A stretch of 64,000 nt of DNA from Fermentibacter sp963718745 [NCBI: Candidatus Fermentibacterota bacterium] (GCA_963718745.1 OY970370.1:496001-560000); one strand, 5' to 3'; counted from the first letter of the stretch, positions 35,112 to 43,397 are shown. Notes: a model not told the origin generated them from the letters alone. Made by a program: numbers and translations.

Positions 35112-35266
35112 CCCACTCCGATGCATTCGAGGCAGACCGAGGCTGCATTGCGGAGAACCGCTCCCGTGTCGCCCAGGAGATACCCGGCAAGCGCTGCAAG
35201 AAGGCTCAGGATCGCCGGCAGGAGGCCTGCAGGAATTGCTGCTCTGCTGTTCGCGGTTCTCCTCAT
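35108..35266 (-). CDS. Small CXXC membrane peptide (CD1871A-like)
   Basis: A 52-residue gene that is easy to miss because of its length. It starts at ATG 35266 (MRRTANSRAAIPAGLLPA), has one hydrophobic helix (ILSLLAALAGYLL) and ends in SVCLECIGVG. The CLECIGxG terminus is the hallmark of the CD1871A family of small CXXC proteins found beside 4Fe-4S polyferredoxins. Its stop TGA overlaps the ATG of the polyferredoxin gene, so translation is coupled. It probably shuttles electrons or disulfides between the membrane polyferredoxin and the TlpA-like protein. Confidence 0.75.
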   Translation of the reverse strand: MRRTANSRAAIPAGLLPAILSLLAALAGYLLGDTGAVLRNAASVCLECIGVG

Positions 35267-35288
35267 GGGCTGCTCCCCGGGGTTCGCT

Positions 35289-35363
35289 TGGAGGCGGCGA
35301 GCGGGGTCGAACCGCTGAATGGCGGATTTGCAATCCGCTGCCTTACCACTTGGCTACGCCGCC
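35289..35363 (-). tRNA. tRNA-Cys (anticodon GCA)
   Basis: A 75-base cloverleaf on the minus strand. The acceptor GGCGGCG pairs with CGCCGCC, with discriminator T and encoded CCA. The anticodon arm is CGGAT-TTGCAAA-ATCCG in outline, with GCA in the loop. The D-arm is short, as usual for this tRNA. Confidence 0.95.
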
Positions 35364-35398
35364 TCCGAGGATTTGGAGAGCAAAGATAACCGGTCAAG

Positions 35399-35426
35399 AA
35401 AAAAGGGTCCAGTTTCCGGGACCCTT
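35399..35426 (-). terminator. Rho-independent terminator between tRNA-Gly and tRNA-Cys
   Basis: On the minus strand AAGGGTCC pairs with GGACCCTT around an 8-base loop and is followed by TTTTTTC. It lies 25 bases downstream of the tRNA-Gly 3' end, so it should end the transcript that carries tRNA-Gly and leave tRNA-Cys with its own start. Confidence 0.85.
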
Positions 35427-35450
35427 CGGGAAGCCTGCCGCGAGATGATC

Positions 35451-35526
35451 TGGAGCGGGAAACGGGACTCGAACCCGCGACCTCCACCTTGGCAAGGTGG
35501 AGCTCTACCAACTGAGCTATTCCCGC
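35451..35526 (-). tRNA. tRNA-Gly (anticodon GCC)
   Basis: A 76-base cloverleaf on the minus strand. The acceptor GCGGGAA pairs with TTCCCGC, discriminator T and encoded CCA. TAGCTCAGTTGGTAGAGC is the D-arm, CCACC-TTGCCAA-GGTGG the anticodon arm, and GCGGG-TTCGAGT-CCCGT the T arm. Confidence 0.97.
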
Positions 35527-35566
35527 TCCGAATCGGCCGGATTATTGCCGGGGTCCGGGTACCGTG

Positions 35567-36046
35567 TCAAGGCAGCCTCTCGACTATCCAGGCGTCGCCG
35601 TAGCCCGAGGCCAGAGCCTTCTCCAGCCCAGGAGAGGCGTCGGTGCGGGTCTGGTACGCCCCGAGCCGCACCTTCCACCATGCATCCTCACGGTCCACGA
35701 AGAAGGGCAGGCCGGTGCGGACCGAAGCGACCTCGCCCAGCCTCTGCGCATCGGCCTCGGAAGAGCATGCTGCGATCTGCACGGCCCAGGGTCCGACGGC
35801 GGCGTCATCCGCGGAGGCCGCAGCCTCCTCTCCGGGATACTCGAGCTCGAAGACCACCGGGAATCCCTCGAACGGATCGGCGGGATACTCGACCGGGTCT
35901 CCGTAGGGATCTACCTCCAGGGGTGGCGCGGAGCCGTCTCCCGTGCCTCCTCCAGAGCCCGTTTCCGTCACGGGGGTGCCGCATCCCGGAGTTATCGTGA
36001 GCATGGCGGCGAACAACACGAACCGCAGCTTTGTCGTCATATGCAT
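35567..36046 (-). CDS. SPOR-domain lipoprotein
   Basis: A 159-residue envelope lipoprotein. The signal peptide KLRFVLFAAMLTITPGCG ends in a lipobox Cys. A Gly/Pro-rich linker follows, and the last 75 residues form a SPOR domain: WAVQIAACSSEADAQRLGE and WWKVRLGAYQTRTDASPGLE. SPOR domains bind denuded peptidoglycan strands, often at division sites. The start is ATG 36046 or 36040; it overlaps truA by 10 bp. Confidence 0.87.
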   Translation of the reverse strand: MHMTTKLRFVLFAAMLTITPGCGTPVTETGSGGGTGDGSAPPLEVDPYGDPVEYPADPFEGFPVVFELEYPGEEAAASADDAAVGPWAVQIAACSSEADAQRLGEVASVRTGLPFFVDREDAWWKVRLGAYQTRTDASPGLEKALASGYGDAWIVERLP

Positions 36047-36867
36047 CCGCCCTCCCCGGCGGGACCCCCGGGACGGGCACCTGCAGCGCGGGGTCCGGTC
36101 CCGGACGCCTGCAAAGGACCCGTCTCCCCTCCACGACAGTACTCCACCGACAGGAGCGAGAGTCCGCAGGCAGGCAGGGAGGGGCCGGCGAGGCGCCTGT
36201 CCCCCGTGGACAGTATCTCCCCGATCCTGCCGGTTCCGAATCTGCCCCTGCCGATCTCGACGAGTGTTCCGGCCCAGATCCTGACCATGCCCCTCAGGAA
36301 TCTGTCCGCACGGATGTCGAAGGTCCAGCCTGAGGAATCAGAGGAGACTCCCGCTCCGAGCACCCGGACCACCCAGGTCCTGTTGCCGCCGCCCTCCCTG
36401 GCCATCCCCCGCCAGTCTCCGACGCCCACCGAGAGGGATGCAGCCAGATTCATCGAGTCCGTATCCAGCTCCGCCCATGGACATTCCCATGCGAATCTCG
36501 CCAGCAGCGGCCTCCGTCCCCGGACGGCCCTGTAGGAGTATTCCCGGCTTGCCGCGGAGAACCTCGCGTGGAAACCTTCCGGAGCCCGCTCGATCTGCCG
36601 CACCGCGATGTCCGGCGGTACCAGTTCCGGGAGGCCGGAGAGGACCCTGTCGCACTCTCCGTCCAAAAGGTCCAGATGGGCAACCTGCCCGGAGGCATGG
36701 ACGCCGGAATCCGTTCGTCCGCTCCCGGTGATCCGGCAGGGACGCCCGAGCAGGCTTTCGAGGCATCTCTCGATCTCACCCTGCACGGTTCTTCCGGACT
36801 TCTGGACCTGCCACCCGGCGAATCCGGTGCCGTCGTACTCTATCTTCATCATCAGCCTGACGGGCAT
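36037..36867 (-). CDS. truA: tRNA pseudouridine(38-40) synthase
   Basis: Makes pseudouridine in the tRNA anticodon arm. It is 276 residues. Motifs are MKIEYDGTGFAGWQVQKSGR, TVQGEIE, the catalytic Asp in ITGSGRTDSGVHASGQVAHL and FDIRADRFLRGMVRIWAGTL. ATG 36867 overlaps the stop of the upstream membrane-protein gene by one base (TGATG). The C-terminal 25 residues are a Gly-rich extension. Confidence 0.94.
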   Translation of the reverse strand: MPVRLMMKIEYDGTGFAGWQVQKSGRTVQGEIERCLESLLGRPCRITGSGRTDSGVHASGQVAHLDLLDGECDRVLSGLPELVPPDIAVRQIERAPEGFHARFSAASREYSYRAVRGRRPLLARFAWECPWAELDTDSMNLAASLSVGVGDWRGMAREGGGNRTWVVRVLGAGVSSDSSGWTFDIRADRFLRGMVRIWAGTLVEIGRGRFGTGRIGEILSTGDRRLAGPSLPACGLSLLSVEYCRGGETGPLQASGTGPRAAGARPGGPAGEGGCI

Positions 36868-37439
36868 CAGAAGCCTGCGGTCCCGGCGAGGAGCAGAGCC
36901 CATGCCGCGCCGGCCTCCGCCATCATCGACCGGTCCCCCCCGGCGGGCGGAGGGGCGGACTGCGTGGAAACCGTGATGGCGTCGTCCAGCTTCCTCAAAA
37001 TCTCTGCGGGAGGAGTCCCCGGTATGCGCACGCCCTTCATGCCGTCGCGCATCGGCCCGGATGCCGAGAGGACGGTTCCGAGGTCGGAGAGGAGCCTTCC
37101 GGCCACGCCCATCCTGCCCTCGAAGGAGCGGAGGCGGTGTCCGATCGCACCGGCACCGGTCCTCCTTGCAAAGTAGACTCCGCATCCGGCCGAGAGCGCC
37201 CACCTGACCGAGGGGAGCACGGCAGCGTCCCTGCCTGTCCAAAGGGACCAGGCGGTTATCAGAAGAGGCGCCAGGCAGACCGCAGCCAGGGTCGCGATCC
37301 ACCTCCACCCCCATCTCAGCGTGCCCAGGAGCGGGAACAGGAGTACGGCCGGAAGCAGCTTCGGACCGAGCAGGAAGCAGGCAGCAGGAGCGGAGAGCAT
37401 CCCGAGCAGCCCTGCGGTCACGAAGCGGGTCCCGCTCAT
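36867..37439 (-). CDS. Uncharacterised membrane protein
   Basis: A 190-residue protein not recognised as a known family. The N-terminal half has three hydrophobic stretches (FVTAGLLGMLSAPAACFLLG; LLPAVLLFPLLGTLRWG; WIATLAAVCLAPLLITAW). The C-terminal part is soluble, basic then acidic. ATG 37439 overlaps the stop of the rluD-like gene as ATGA; its own stop abuts truA, so its expression is tied to two RNA-modification enzymes. Confidence 0.65.
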   Translation of the reverse strand: MSGTRFVTAGLLGMLSAPAACFLLGPKLLPAVLLFPLLGTLRWGWRWIATLAAVCLAPLLITAWSLWTGRDAAVLPSVRWALSAGCGVYFARRTGAGAIGHRLRSFEGRMGVAGRLLSDLGTVLSASGPMRDGMKGVRIPGTPPAEILRKLDDAITVSTQSAPPPAGGDRSMMAEAGAAWALLLAGTAGF

Positions 37440-38407
37440 CCCAGCCCCTCCTCCAGCCTCTTGAGGGCGAGATGGAACTCCAGCGGCGGCGCGGCGTTGA
37501 ATTCGAGCTCCTCGCCCGTCACGGGATGGACGAACCCCAGTGTCTCGGCGTGGAGCATCTGGTGACCGGCCAGGCGGACAACATCCGAAACGTAGCTCCT
37601 GGCCGAGATCGTAGAGGGCATGCCCCGCGGCCTCATGCCGCCGTACCTGGAATCCGCTATCACGGGACAGCCCATCGAAGCCATGTGGACGCGGATCTGG
37701 TGCGTGCGCCCGGTCTCCAGCCTGCACTCCAGCATCGATGCCAGGTCGAACTCACGCATGACCCTGTAGTTGGTCACCGCCCGCCTGCCGGTGGACGTGA
37801 TCCTCATGAGCTTCCTCTGACCGGGGTCACGGCCTATCGGAGCGTCCACCCTTCCCGAAGGCGGGTCGGGTCGGTTCCACACGAGGGCGAGATACCGCCG
37901 TTTGACCGTGCGTGCCGCGAGCTGGGCAGACAGTCCCGCATGCGTGGTGTCGTCCTTAGCGACGACGAGAAGCCCGGTCGTGTCCTTGTCGAGCCTGTGG
38001 ACGATGCCGGGCCTCAGCTCGCCCGAGATGCCCGACAACCCGGCGATGCAGTGCGCGAGAAGAGCGTTGACGAGCGTTCCCCCCGGCGCCGATGGGGAGG
38101 GGTGGACCACGAGCCCGGCCGGCTTGAACAGGACCAGCAGGTGGCTGTCCTCGTATGCGATATCCAGATCCATCGGCTCTGGGGTGAGATCGATCCCGAC
38201 AGGGTCTGGGATCTCGAGCTGGAACTCGTCACCCGGCCTGACCCTGTAGGACGGCTTGGTGACGTGCCTGCCCTGGAGGAGGACCCGGCCGTTGACTATG
38301 AGCGTGGATATGTAACTCCGGCTGAGGCCGGGCGCCTTCATGACCAGAAAGCTGTCCAGCCTCAGCCCTGTCTCGTTCTCGGCGACCCTCAGGCTGAGCG
38401 TGTCCAA
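37436..38407 (-). CDS. RluA/RluD-family pseudouridine synthase
   Basis: Pseudouridylates rRNA or tRNA. The 323 residues include an N-terminal S4 RNA-binding domain (RLDSFLVMKAPGLSRSYIST and LIVNGRVLLQGRHVTKPSYR) and the catalytic HRLDKDTTGLLVVAKD motif with its Asp. RLETGRTHQIRVHMASMGCP and HAETLGFVHPVTGEELEF complete the RluD pattern. RluD-type substrates (helix 69 of 23S rRNA) are likely but not provable. TTG 38407 is the start; no ATG or GTG is available near the N-terminus. Confidence 0.9.
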   Translation of the reverse strand: MDTLSLRVAENETGLRLDSFLVMKAPGLSRSYISTLIVNGRVLLQGRHVTKPSYRVRPGDEFQLEIPDPVGIDLTPEPMDLDIAYEDSHLLVLFKPAGLVVHPSPSAPGGTLVNALLAHCIAGLSGISGELRPGIVHRLDKDTTGLLVVAKDDTTHAGLSAQLAARTVKRRYLALVWNRPDPPSGRVDAPIGRDPGQRKLMRITSTGRRAVTNYRVMREFDLASMLECRLETGRTHQIRVHMASMGCPVIADSRYGGMRPRGMPSTISARSYVSDVVRLAGHQMLHAETLGFVHPVTGEELEFNAAPPLEFHLALKRLEEGLG

Positions 38408-38417
38408 TTCGACGGTA

Positions 38418-38870
38418 TCAGAGGGTCCTCTTGATGAGATGGTAGCCGAAGTCGGTCTCCACCACTCCGGAGACGCCTCCGACCTCGAGCGCGAATGCCG
38501 CATCCTCGAACTCGGGCACCATGGCTCCCCTGCCGAACTGACCGAGGGCTCCACCGTCGGCACCCGACGGGCAGTCCGAGAACTGGATGGCGGCGTCCTC
38601 GAAGGTCAGCGATCCAGCCTGAATCTGCGAGAGCAGGTCGGTGGCAAGCTGTCTGGCCTCTTCCTCCGTCCTCGTTATCGACGGATCTGCGCGCATCGCG
38701 CCGGAGTAGGCTATCAGGACATGGCTGGCCTCGACGGTCTGCGGGACGGTCACCGGGTTCTCGTTGACGACGGCCGTCGAATCCTCGGCGTCGGTATCGT
38801 CCCCGCCGGACCGGCCGCAGGCGGAAAGGGCCAGAACTGCGGAAATTGCTGCAACAACGACTGTCCGCAT
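38418..38870 (-). CDS. Parvulin-type peptidyl-prolyl isomerase lipoprotein
   Basis: A 150-residue periplasmic folding factor. The signal MRTVVVAAISAVLALSACGR ends in a lipobox Cys. After an acidic linker, VEASHVLIAYSGAMRADPSI, FEDAAIQFSDCPSGADGGAL and EVGGVSGVVETDFGYHLIKR are the parvulin (PpiC/PrsA) motifs. Only one rotamase domain is present, and there is no chaperone domain. The real start is ATG 38870; the longer frame adds residues before the signal peptide. Confidence 0.92.
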   Translation of the reverse strand: MRTVVVAAISAVLALSACGRSGGDDTDAEDSTAVVNENPVTVPQTVEASHVLIAYSGAMRADPSITRTEEEARQLATDLLSQIQAGSLTFEDAAIQFSDCPSGADGGALGQFGRGAMVPEFEDAAFALEVGGVSGVVETDFGYHLIKRTL

Positions 38871-38923
38871 AAAAATCGACCTCCATGATGAAAGAGTTTT
38901 GTTTGTCCGGAAACGAGCATCCA

Positions 38924-38951
38924 ACTATACTTCAAAGAACGCAGTGTCCAA
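38924..38951 (-). promoter_or_regulatory. Candidate promoter for ppiC operon
   Basis: On the minus strand TTGGAC (38946-38951) and TATAGT (38924-38929) are 16 bases apart, about 54 bases before the parvulin start. The -10 matches five of six bases; the -35 is weaker. It would drive the parvulin, rluD, membrane protein, truA and SPOR genes. Confidence 0.45.
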
Positions 38952-39011
38952 CAGGCCGTCGCAACACGCCTCGCCAGGACGGCCTCCCGGTTTCCCCGAA
39001 AGGAGGCCCCT

Positions 39012-40214
39012 TTGAACAGGGAATTGCTGTTCTCGGCCCGCGCCAGGGCGATGAAGCGGTCAGTGATCCGCGAACTGCTGAAACTGACCTCCAATCCGGA
39101 GATCATCTCCTTCGCCGGCGGCCTGCCCGCGCCCGAGACCTTTCCGGTCGCCGAGGTTGCGATAGCAACGAACAAGGTACTCTGGGAGGAATCGGACAGT
39201 GCGCTCCAGTACGGCTCGACCGAGGGCGATATCCGTCTGAGACAGGACCTGGCCGAGCTGATGAAGCAGGATGGCACCCCTGCCTCGCCGTCGGACATCC
39301 TCATAACCGTGGCGTCACAGCAGGGGCTCGACCTTGTTGCTAAAATCCTCCTCGATCCCGATGACACATGCGTGGTAGGGCTCCCGACCTATCTGGGGGC
39401 GTTGCAGGCCTTCCGCAGCTACCAGGGCAGGCCGGTGGGAGTTCCCCTCGACGATCACGGCATGAGGCCGGACCTGCTGGAGGAGACCATCCGGAAGCTC
39501 GAGTCGGAGAACCGCAGGCCGAAGTTCATCTATGTGATCCCGGACTTCCAGAACCCCGCAGGGGTGACGATCCCCGAGAGCAGACGGCACGAGATCATCC
39601 GGATAGCCAGGGATGGCGGATATCTGATCATCGAGGACACCCCCTACCGCCAGCTCAGATACACGGGCAAGCACGAACCCACATTCCAGTCGATCGCGCC
39701 TGACTGCGTCCTCTCCCTCTACACCTTCTCGAAGATCCTCATGCCGGGATTCCGCCTGGGATGGGCGTACGGTCCCGACTGGATAATCGACAAGATGATA
39801 ATGGCCAAGCAGGGCACCGATCTCTGCACCCCTCCCTTCAACCAGGCCATCGCCCACCACGTCATGGCCAGCGGAGCCCTCCAGAAGGGGCTCGTGAAGA
39901 CTATCGAGCTGTACGCCAGGCGACGCGAGCTGATGCTGAGCTGCCTCGACAACCACCTGCTCAGCATACCCGGCATCAAGTGGACGAAGCCCGAGGGTGG
40001 TCTCTTCCTCTGGCTGACCCTTCCCGAGGGCATGAACACGGACGACATGTTCCATGCCGCCATCCAGGAGAAGGTGGCCTATGTCCCGGGCAGCGCCTTC
40101 TACCCGGACGAGGACGACCACAGGAGCATGAGGCTCAATTTCAGCTACTCCAACGAAATGCAGATCTGCGAGGGCGTGAAGAGGCTCGGAGCTCTCATAC
40201 ACAAGCAGCTGTAG
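39012..40214 (+). CDS. PLP-dependent aminotransferase (2-aminoadipate/aromatic type)
   Basis: A fold-type I transaminase of 400 residues. ISFAGGLPAPETFPV and ALQYGSTEGDIRLRQDLAEL are typical of the LysN/AadAT-like branch. The PLP Lys is in LYTFSKILMPGFRLGWAYGP (SK motif), with VIPDFQNPAGVTIPESRR and RLNFSYS for substrate and phosphate binding. It likely uses 2-oxoglutarate; the amino acid is uncertain. The start is TTG 39012, with AAAGGAGG a few bases upstream. It ends just before a strong hairpin. It is divergent from the parvulin gene. Confidence 0.9.
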   Translation: MNRELLFSARARAMKRSVIRELLKLTSNPEIISFAGGLPAPETFPVAEVAIATNKVLWEESDSALQYGSTEGDIRLRQDLAELMKQDGTPASPSDILITVASQQGLDLVAKILLDPDDTCVVGLPTYLGALQAFRSYQGRPVGVPLDDHGMRPDLLEETIRKLESENRRPKFIYVIPDFQNPAGVTIPESRRHEIIRIARDGGYLIIEDTPYRQLRYTGKHEPTFQSIAPDCVLSLYTFSKILMPGFRLGWAYGPDWIIDKMIMAKQGTDLCTPPFNQAIAHHVMASGALQKGLVKTIELYARRRELMLSCLDNHLLSIPGIKWTKPEGGLFLWLTLPEGMNTDDMFHAAIQEKVAYVPGSAFYPDEDDHRSMRLNFSYSNEMQICEGVKRLGALIHKQL

Positions 40215-40232
40215 CTCGGACGGCATCGGCGG

Positions 40233-40254
40233 GGGCGGGGCGGAAGCCCCGCCC
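40233..40254 (+). terminator. 9-bp GC hairpin after the aminotransferase gene
   Basis: GGGCGGGGC pairs perfectly with GCCCCGCCC around a GGAA tetraloop, 18 bases after the stop. Only TCCTGTTAT follows, so the T-run is weak. The nearby 180 bases up to 40433 hold no recognisable gene. Confidence 0.6.
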
Positions 40255-40433
40255 TCCTGTTATCGAGCCCTTTTCCGCGTCCGGAGCCCTCCCTGCGGGG
40301 CACAGGGGGAAGGAAGCAGCCGTTGCGCGAGGCGGCGTACGGAGTGGCGGAGAGCCTCAGATACTTCACCTGGGTGTGTTCCCGGACCGATCCCTGACCG
40401 GGCGGTCCGGAGCTCCGGTCATGTAATAAAGAG

Positions 40434-40455
40434 GGGCCGCCCCGTGGGGCGGCCC
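40434..40455 (-). terminator. Terminator of the outer-membrane protein gene
   Basis: On the minus strand GGGCCGCCCC pairs perfectly with GGGGCGGCCC around a 2-base loop, followed by CTCTTTATTA. It lies 20 bases after the stop of the gene ending at 40476. Confidence 0.7.
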
Positions 40456-40475
40456 GCTCTCCGTGTCAGTCCGGT

Positions 40476-41507
40476 CTAGAAGGTGTAGGTCGCGGCGATC
40501 TGGCTCATGAAGCCGTTGGAGGTTCCGCCGATCATGTAGGGACCGTCGTGGAGGAAGCTCTCGCCGATCGTGGCGTCGAGAGTGAAGTTCTCCCACATGA
40601 AGCCCACGCCGAAGTTGGTGTTGAAGTCGGTCGAGAAGCTGTTGACGTCACCCTGGGAATCGTACTCGGTGTGGCTGGTCGCGCCGGCGCGGAAGGCGAT
40701 CCACTTGCCTACCTGCTGCTCGATGCCTCCGGTGATCCTCGGGATGATTATGTGCATCCTGCTGTCCCAGCCCTCGTAGGCGTCGCCGCTGTAGGACGTG
40801 CTCTCAACACCGGTATAGACACCGACGATGATGGCGGTCTTCGGGGCGACCATGTGGTTGTGGCCGGCGCCGAAGTCGATCGAGATCGTGGTGGCCTTGG
40901 CGTCAGCGGTGTCATCGTCGCCGTCGAGCACGGTGTTCATCTGGACGCCTGCGCTGATTATCGGGAACAGGTTGATGAAGGCATCATGATGTCCGCGGAC
41001 GGAGGCCCCGACGTTCAGGTTGCTGGTGCCGACTTCGGGATCCTCGGCGATAGCCTCGGTGGTCTTGCCATAGCCGAAGCCGAGGGCCAGATCGCTGTAG
41101 TCGCCGAAGAGACCGACCTCGGTACCCCAGGCGGCGTCGAATCCCAGATCCTTGTTGGTGGTCTCGACACCCTCTTCTACCTCGGTAGCCTTCTCATAGT
41201 CGAGTCCGACGATGAGGCCCCAGCTGCCGGGGTGGTAGAGGACCTCGAGCATGTCGCCGTGGTTGATCGTGAGTCCGAAGGTCGTGCCTTCGAAGTTCTT
41301 GACCAGGCCGAACCAACCGTCGGTGCTTCCTTCGTTGTCGGACTGGCCGGTTGCGAACTCATAGCCCGAGATGGTTCCGGGATAGGCCCACATCTCGACA
41401 TAGTCGTTCAGCATCAGCCTTGAGTCTCCGCCCAGAGTCGTGAGGCGCGGATAGCTCGCGGAGGCGATCATCGTCACGGCAAGAACCGTTGCGAGTGCCC
41501 ACTTCAT
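40476..41507 (-). CDS. Outer-membrane beta-barrel-like protein
   Basis: A 343-residue exported protein. The signal peptide is MKWALATVLAVTMIASASYP. The body shows alternating polar/aromatic strands (WGLIVGLDYEKATEVEEGVE; GFGYGKTTEAIAEDPEVGTS; FRAGATSHTEYDSQGDV) and ends in AATYTF, with the terminal aromatic residue that marks outer-membrane barrels. It is highly acidic. A clear promoter and terminator frame it as a single-gene unit, which suggests high expression. Its ligand is not known; it has no recognised porin family motif. Confidence 0.8.
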   Translation of the reverse strand: MKWALATVLAVTMIASASYPRLTTLGGDSRLMLNDYVEMWAYPGTISGYEFATGQSDNEGSTDGWFGLVKNFEGTTFGLTINHGDMLEVLYHPGSWGLIVGLDYEKATEVEEGVETTNKDLGFDAAWGTEVGLFGDYSDLALGFGYGKTTEAIAEDPEVGTSNLNVGASVRGHHDAFINLFPIISAGVQMNTVLDGDDDTADAKATTISIDFGAGHNHMVAPKTAIIVGVYTGVESTSYSGDAYEGWDSRMHIIIPRITGGIEQQVGKWIAFRAGATSHTEYDSQGDVNSFSTDFNTNFGVGFMWENFTLDATIGESFLHDGPYMIGGTSNGFMSQIAATYTF

Positions 41508-41588
41508 CGGTTACCCTCCTTGGGTCTCAGCCCTGCTGGATGTCCGGGGAGTTCTCCCGTCCGGGAGGCGATTCCACCGGGATGCGGC

Positions 41589-41618
41589 GTTATATCACCG
41601 AAAATCAACAAAAGTCAA
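41589..41618 (-). promoter_or_regulatory. Strong promoter for the outer-membrane protein gene
   Basis: On the minus strand TTGACT (41613-41618) and TATAAC (41589-41594) are 18 bases apart, both matching five of six bases. The transcript would have a leader of about 75 bases, in which GGGAG and CTCCC form a small hairpin. This is among the best promoter matches in the window. Confidence 0.7.
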
Positions 41619-41627
41619 CTGTTCGCG

Positions 41628-42890
41628 TCAGATCACGGTACCCGCGGGAATCACGCCGTTCTTGGGGATGACGATGATCCCGTCCCTTATGTAGTAGCCA
41701 TCGCCGTCCAGGTCGACCGCGCCCTTCTCGTTCACGAGTCTGCAACCGGCGCCCACCCTGGCGTTCTTGTCGATGATGGCCCTCCTGATGACGCAGTTCT
41801 CGCCGACTCCGATCGGAGGCAGCCCGCCGGGAGACGCCCCTGCAGGATCGCGGAAGCTGCCTTCCCAATAGTCTGAACCCATGAACACGCAGTCCTCCAG
41901 GACAGCTCCATCCCTTATCCTGCTCCGCAGACCGACTATGCAGCGCCTGATGGACGCGCCTGAGAGTTCGCTCGCCTCGCAGATCACAGCGCTGTCCAGG
42001 AGGCAGTTCCTGACCCGGGCGCCGGGCAGCGCTCTTGCTCTCGAATAGATCGGCAGTCCGTTCTTGAACAGGTCGAGCTGGGGATTCTCGGAGGCGAGAT
42101 CGAGATTCGCCTCGAAGAAGCTGCCTATCGTTCCGATGTCCGACCAGTACCCGTCGAAGAGGTATGCCTGGACGGAGTGACGCCCGATCGCCCAGGGGAT
42201 TATCTCCTTGCCGAAATCAGTCATGGATTCGTTCTCGAGAGCCCTCGTCAGCATATCCCTGTTGAACAGGTAGATGCCCATGCTTCCGAGCAGCGGCCTC
42301 TCGGCGGTCATCCCGGGCCCGGCGCTCGACAGGCCGTCCAGGCGGTCCGAGGGGGGCTTCTCATGGAAGTCCAGGATCCGGCCGGAGTCCGAGATCTTCA
42401 TGATGCCCAGGCCGGGAGCCTCCTGCCTGGTCACGGGCTTCGTCGCGATGGAGATCTCTGCTCCCGATTCGAGGTGCCTTCCCACGAAATCCTTGAAGTC
42501 CATCCTGTAGAGCTGGTCGCCCGACAGGATCAGCACCAGCTCCGGCCTGCTGTCCAGTATATGGACGAGGCTCTTCCGGACTGCATCGGCCGTCCCCTGG
42601 AACCAGTTCCGGTTGCTGGCGGTCTGTTCCGCGGCCAGGATCGAGACGAAACCGTCGGTGAACCTGTCGAACCTGTAGGTCTGGGAGACATGGCGGTTCA
42701 GGCTCTCGCTGTTGAACTGCGTGAGGACCAGTATCCGCCTGATCTCGTCGTTGATGCAGTTCGATACGGGAATGTCGATCAGGCGATACTTCCCGCCCAC
42801 TGGAACGGCAGGCTTGCTCCTGTGGAGGGTCAGGGGGAAAAGCCGGGTGCCGCTGCCCCCGCCGAGGATCACGGCAACGATCCTGCTCAC
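41628..42890 (-). CDS. glgC: Glucose-1-phosphate adenylyltransferase
   Basis: Makes ADP-glucose for glycogen synthesis. It is 420 residues. The nucleotide loop is VILGGGSGTRLFPLTLHRSK, followed by PAVPVGGKYRLIDIPVSNCI, FQGTADAVRKSLVHIL, LILSGDQLYRMDF and YWSDIGTIGSFFEANLDL. The C-terminal half is a left-handed beta helix (VRNCLLDSAVICEASELSGA) and carries the allosteric region. GTG 42890 is the start. No glgA or glgB is present in the window, so the pathway must be completed elsewhere. The GH57 enzyme at 27026 could act on the product. Confidence 0.94.
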   Translation of the reverse strand: MSRIVAVILGGGSGTRLFPLTLHRSKPAVPVGGKYRLIDIPVSNCINDEIRRILVLTQFNSESLNRHVSQTYRFDRFTDGFVSILAAEQTASNRNWFQGTADAVRKSLVHILDSRPELVLILSGDQLYRMDFKDFVGRHLESGAEISIATKPVTRQEAPGLGIMKISDSGRILDFHEKPPSDRLDGLSSAGPGMTAERPLLGSMGIYLFNRDMLTRALENESMTDFGKEIIPWAIGRHSVQAYLFDGYWSDIGTIGSFFEANLDLASENPQLDLFKNGLPIYSRARALPGARVRNCLLDSAVICEASELSGASIRRCIVGLRSRIRDGAVLEDCVFMGSDYWEGSFRDPAGASPGGLPPIGVGENCVIRRAIIDKNARVGAGCRLVNEKGAVDLDGDGYYIRDGIIVIPKNGVIPAGTVI

Positions 42891-42996
42891 TGCTGGACCT
42901 CCATCCTTCCGGGATTACGGTGAGATTATCGAAGGGACCGCCTGCGTCAAGACGGATCGACACGCAGGACACATGTCTGATAACCCATAGTCATGT

Positions 42997-43025
42997 TTGA
43001 CATTTTTTAACTGGAGATCAATATT
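42997..43025 (+). promoter_or_regulatory. Promoter for the DUF2089 operon
   Basis: A perfect TTGACA (42997-43002), a 17-base spacer, then AATATT (43020-43025), four of six. The surrounding sequence is AT-rich in an otherwise GC-rich window. The gene starts at 43050, after CTGGAGGTCGG. Confidence 0.65.
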
Positions 43026-43049
43026 GCTTTAGGAAACTGGAGGTCGGAT

Positions 43050-43397
43050 ATGGATATTAGCAAAGCGACCTGTCCCAACTGCGGGAAAGCCATGGTTCCG
43101 GCGGTCTGCATCTGCGAAAAGTGCCGGATGAGGCTGGAGGGCGAGTTCTCGATATCCCCTCTCGCAACGATCCCGGCGCAGGACCAGGCGATCATAATCG
43201 CCTTCCTCCGCAGCTACGGTTCGATCAAGAAGATCCAGGAGATCCTGGGGGTGAGCTTCCCGACCGCGAGAGCGAGGCTGGACAGGATCATAGTGAACCT
43301 GAACGATGTGATGATCGTCCCCGACGAACCGGAATCGGTCATCGAGCAGCTCTCGCGCGGCGAGATCTCGATAACCCAGGCGCTGGAGAAGCTCTGA
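43050..43397 (+). CDS. DUF2089-type zinc-ribbon/HTH protein
   Basis: A 115-residue regulator-like protein. Cys8, Cys11, Cys20 and Cys23 (TCPNCGKAMVPAVCICEKC) form a zinc ribbon. The rest is a helix-turn-helix-like segment, FLRSYGSIKKIQEILGVSFP followed by TARARLDRII, as in the DUF2089 family. The C-terminus ends VIEQLSRGEISITQALEKL. DUF2089 genes often lie beside SHOCT-like and membrane genes, as here; it may auto-regulate the operon. ATG 43050 follows GGAGGTCGGAT. Confidence 0.85.
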   Translation: MDISKATCPNCGKAMVPAVCICEKCRMRLEGEFSISPLATIPAQDQAIIIAFLRSYGSIKKIQEILGVSFPTARARLDRIIVNLNDVMIVPDEPESVIEQLSRGEISITQALEKL

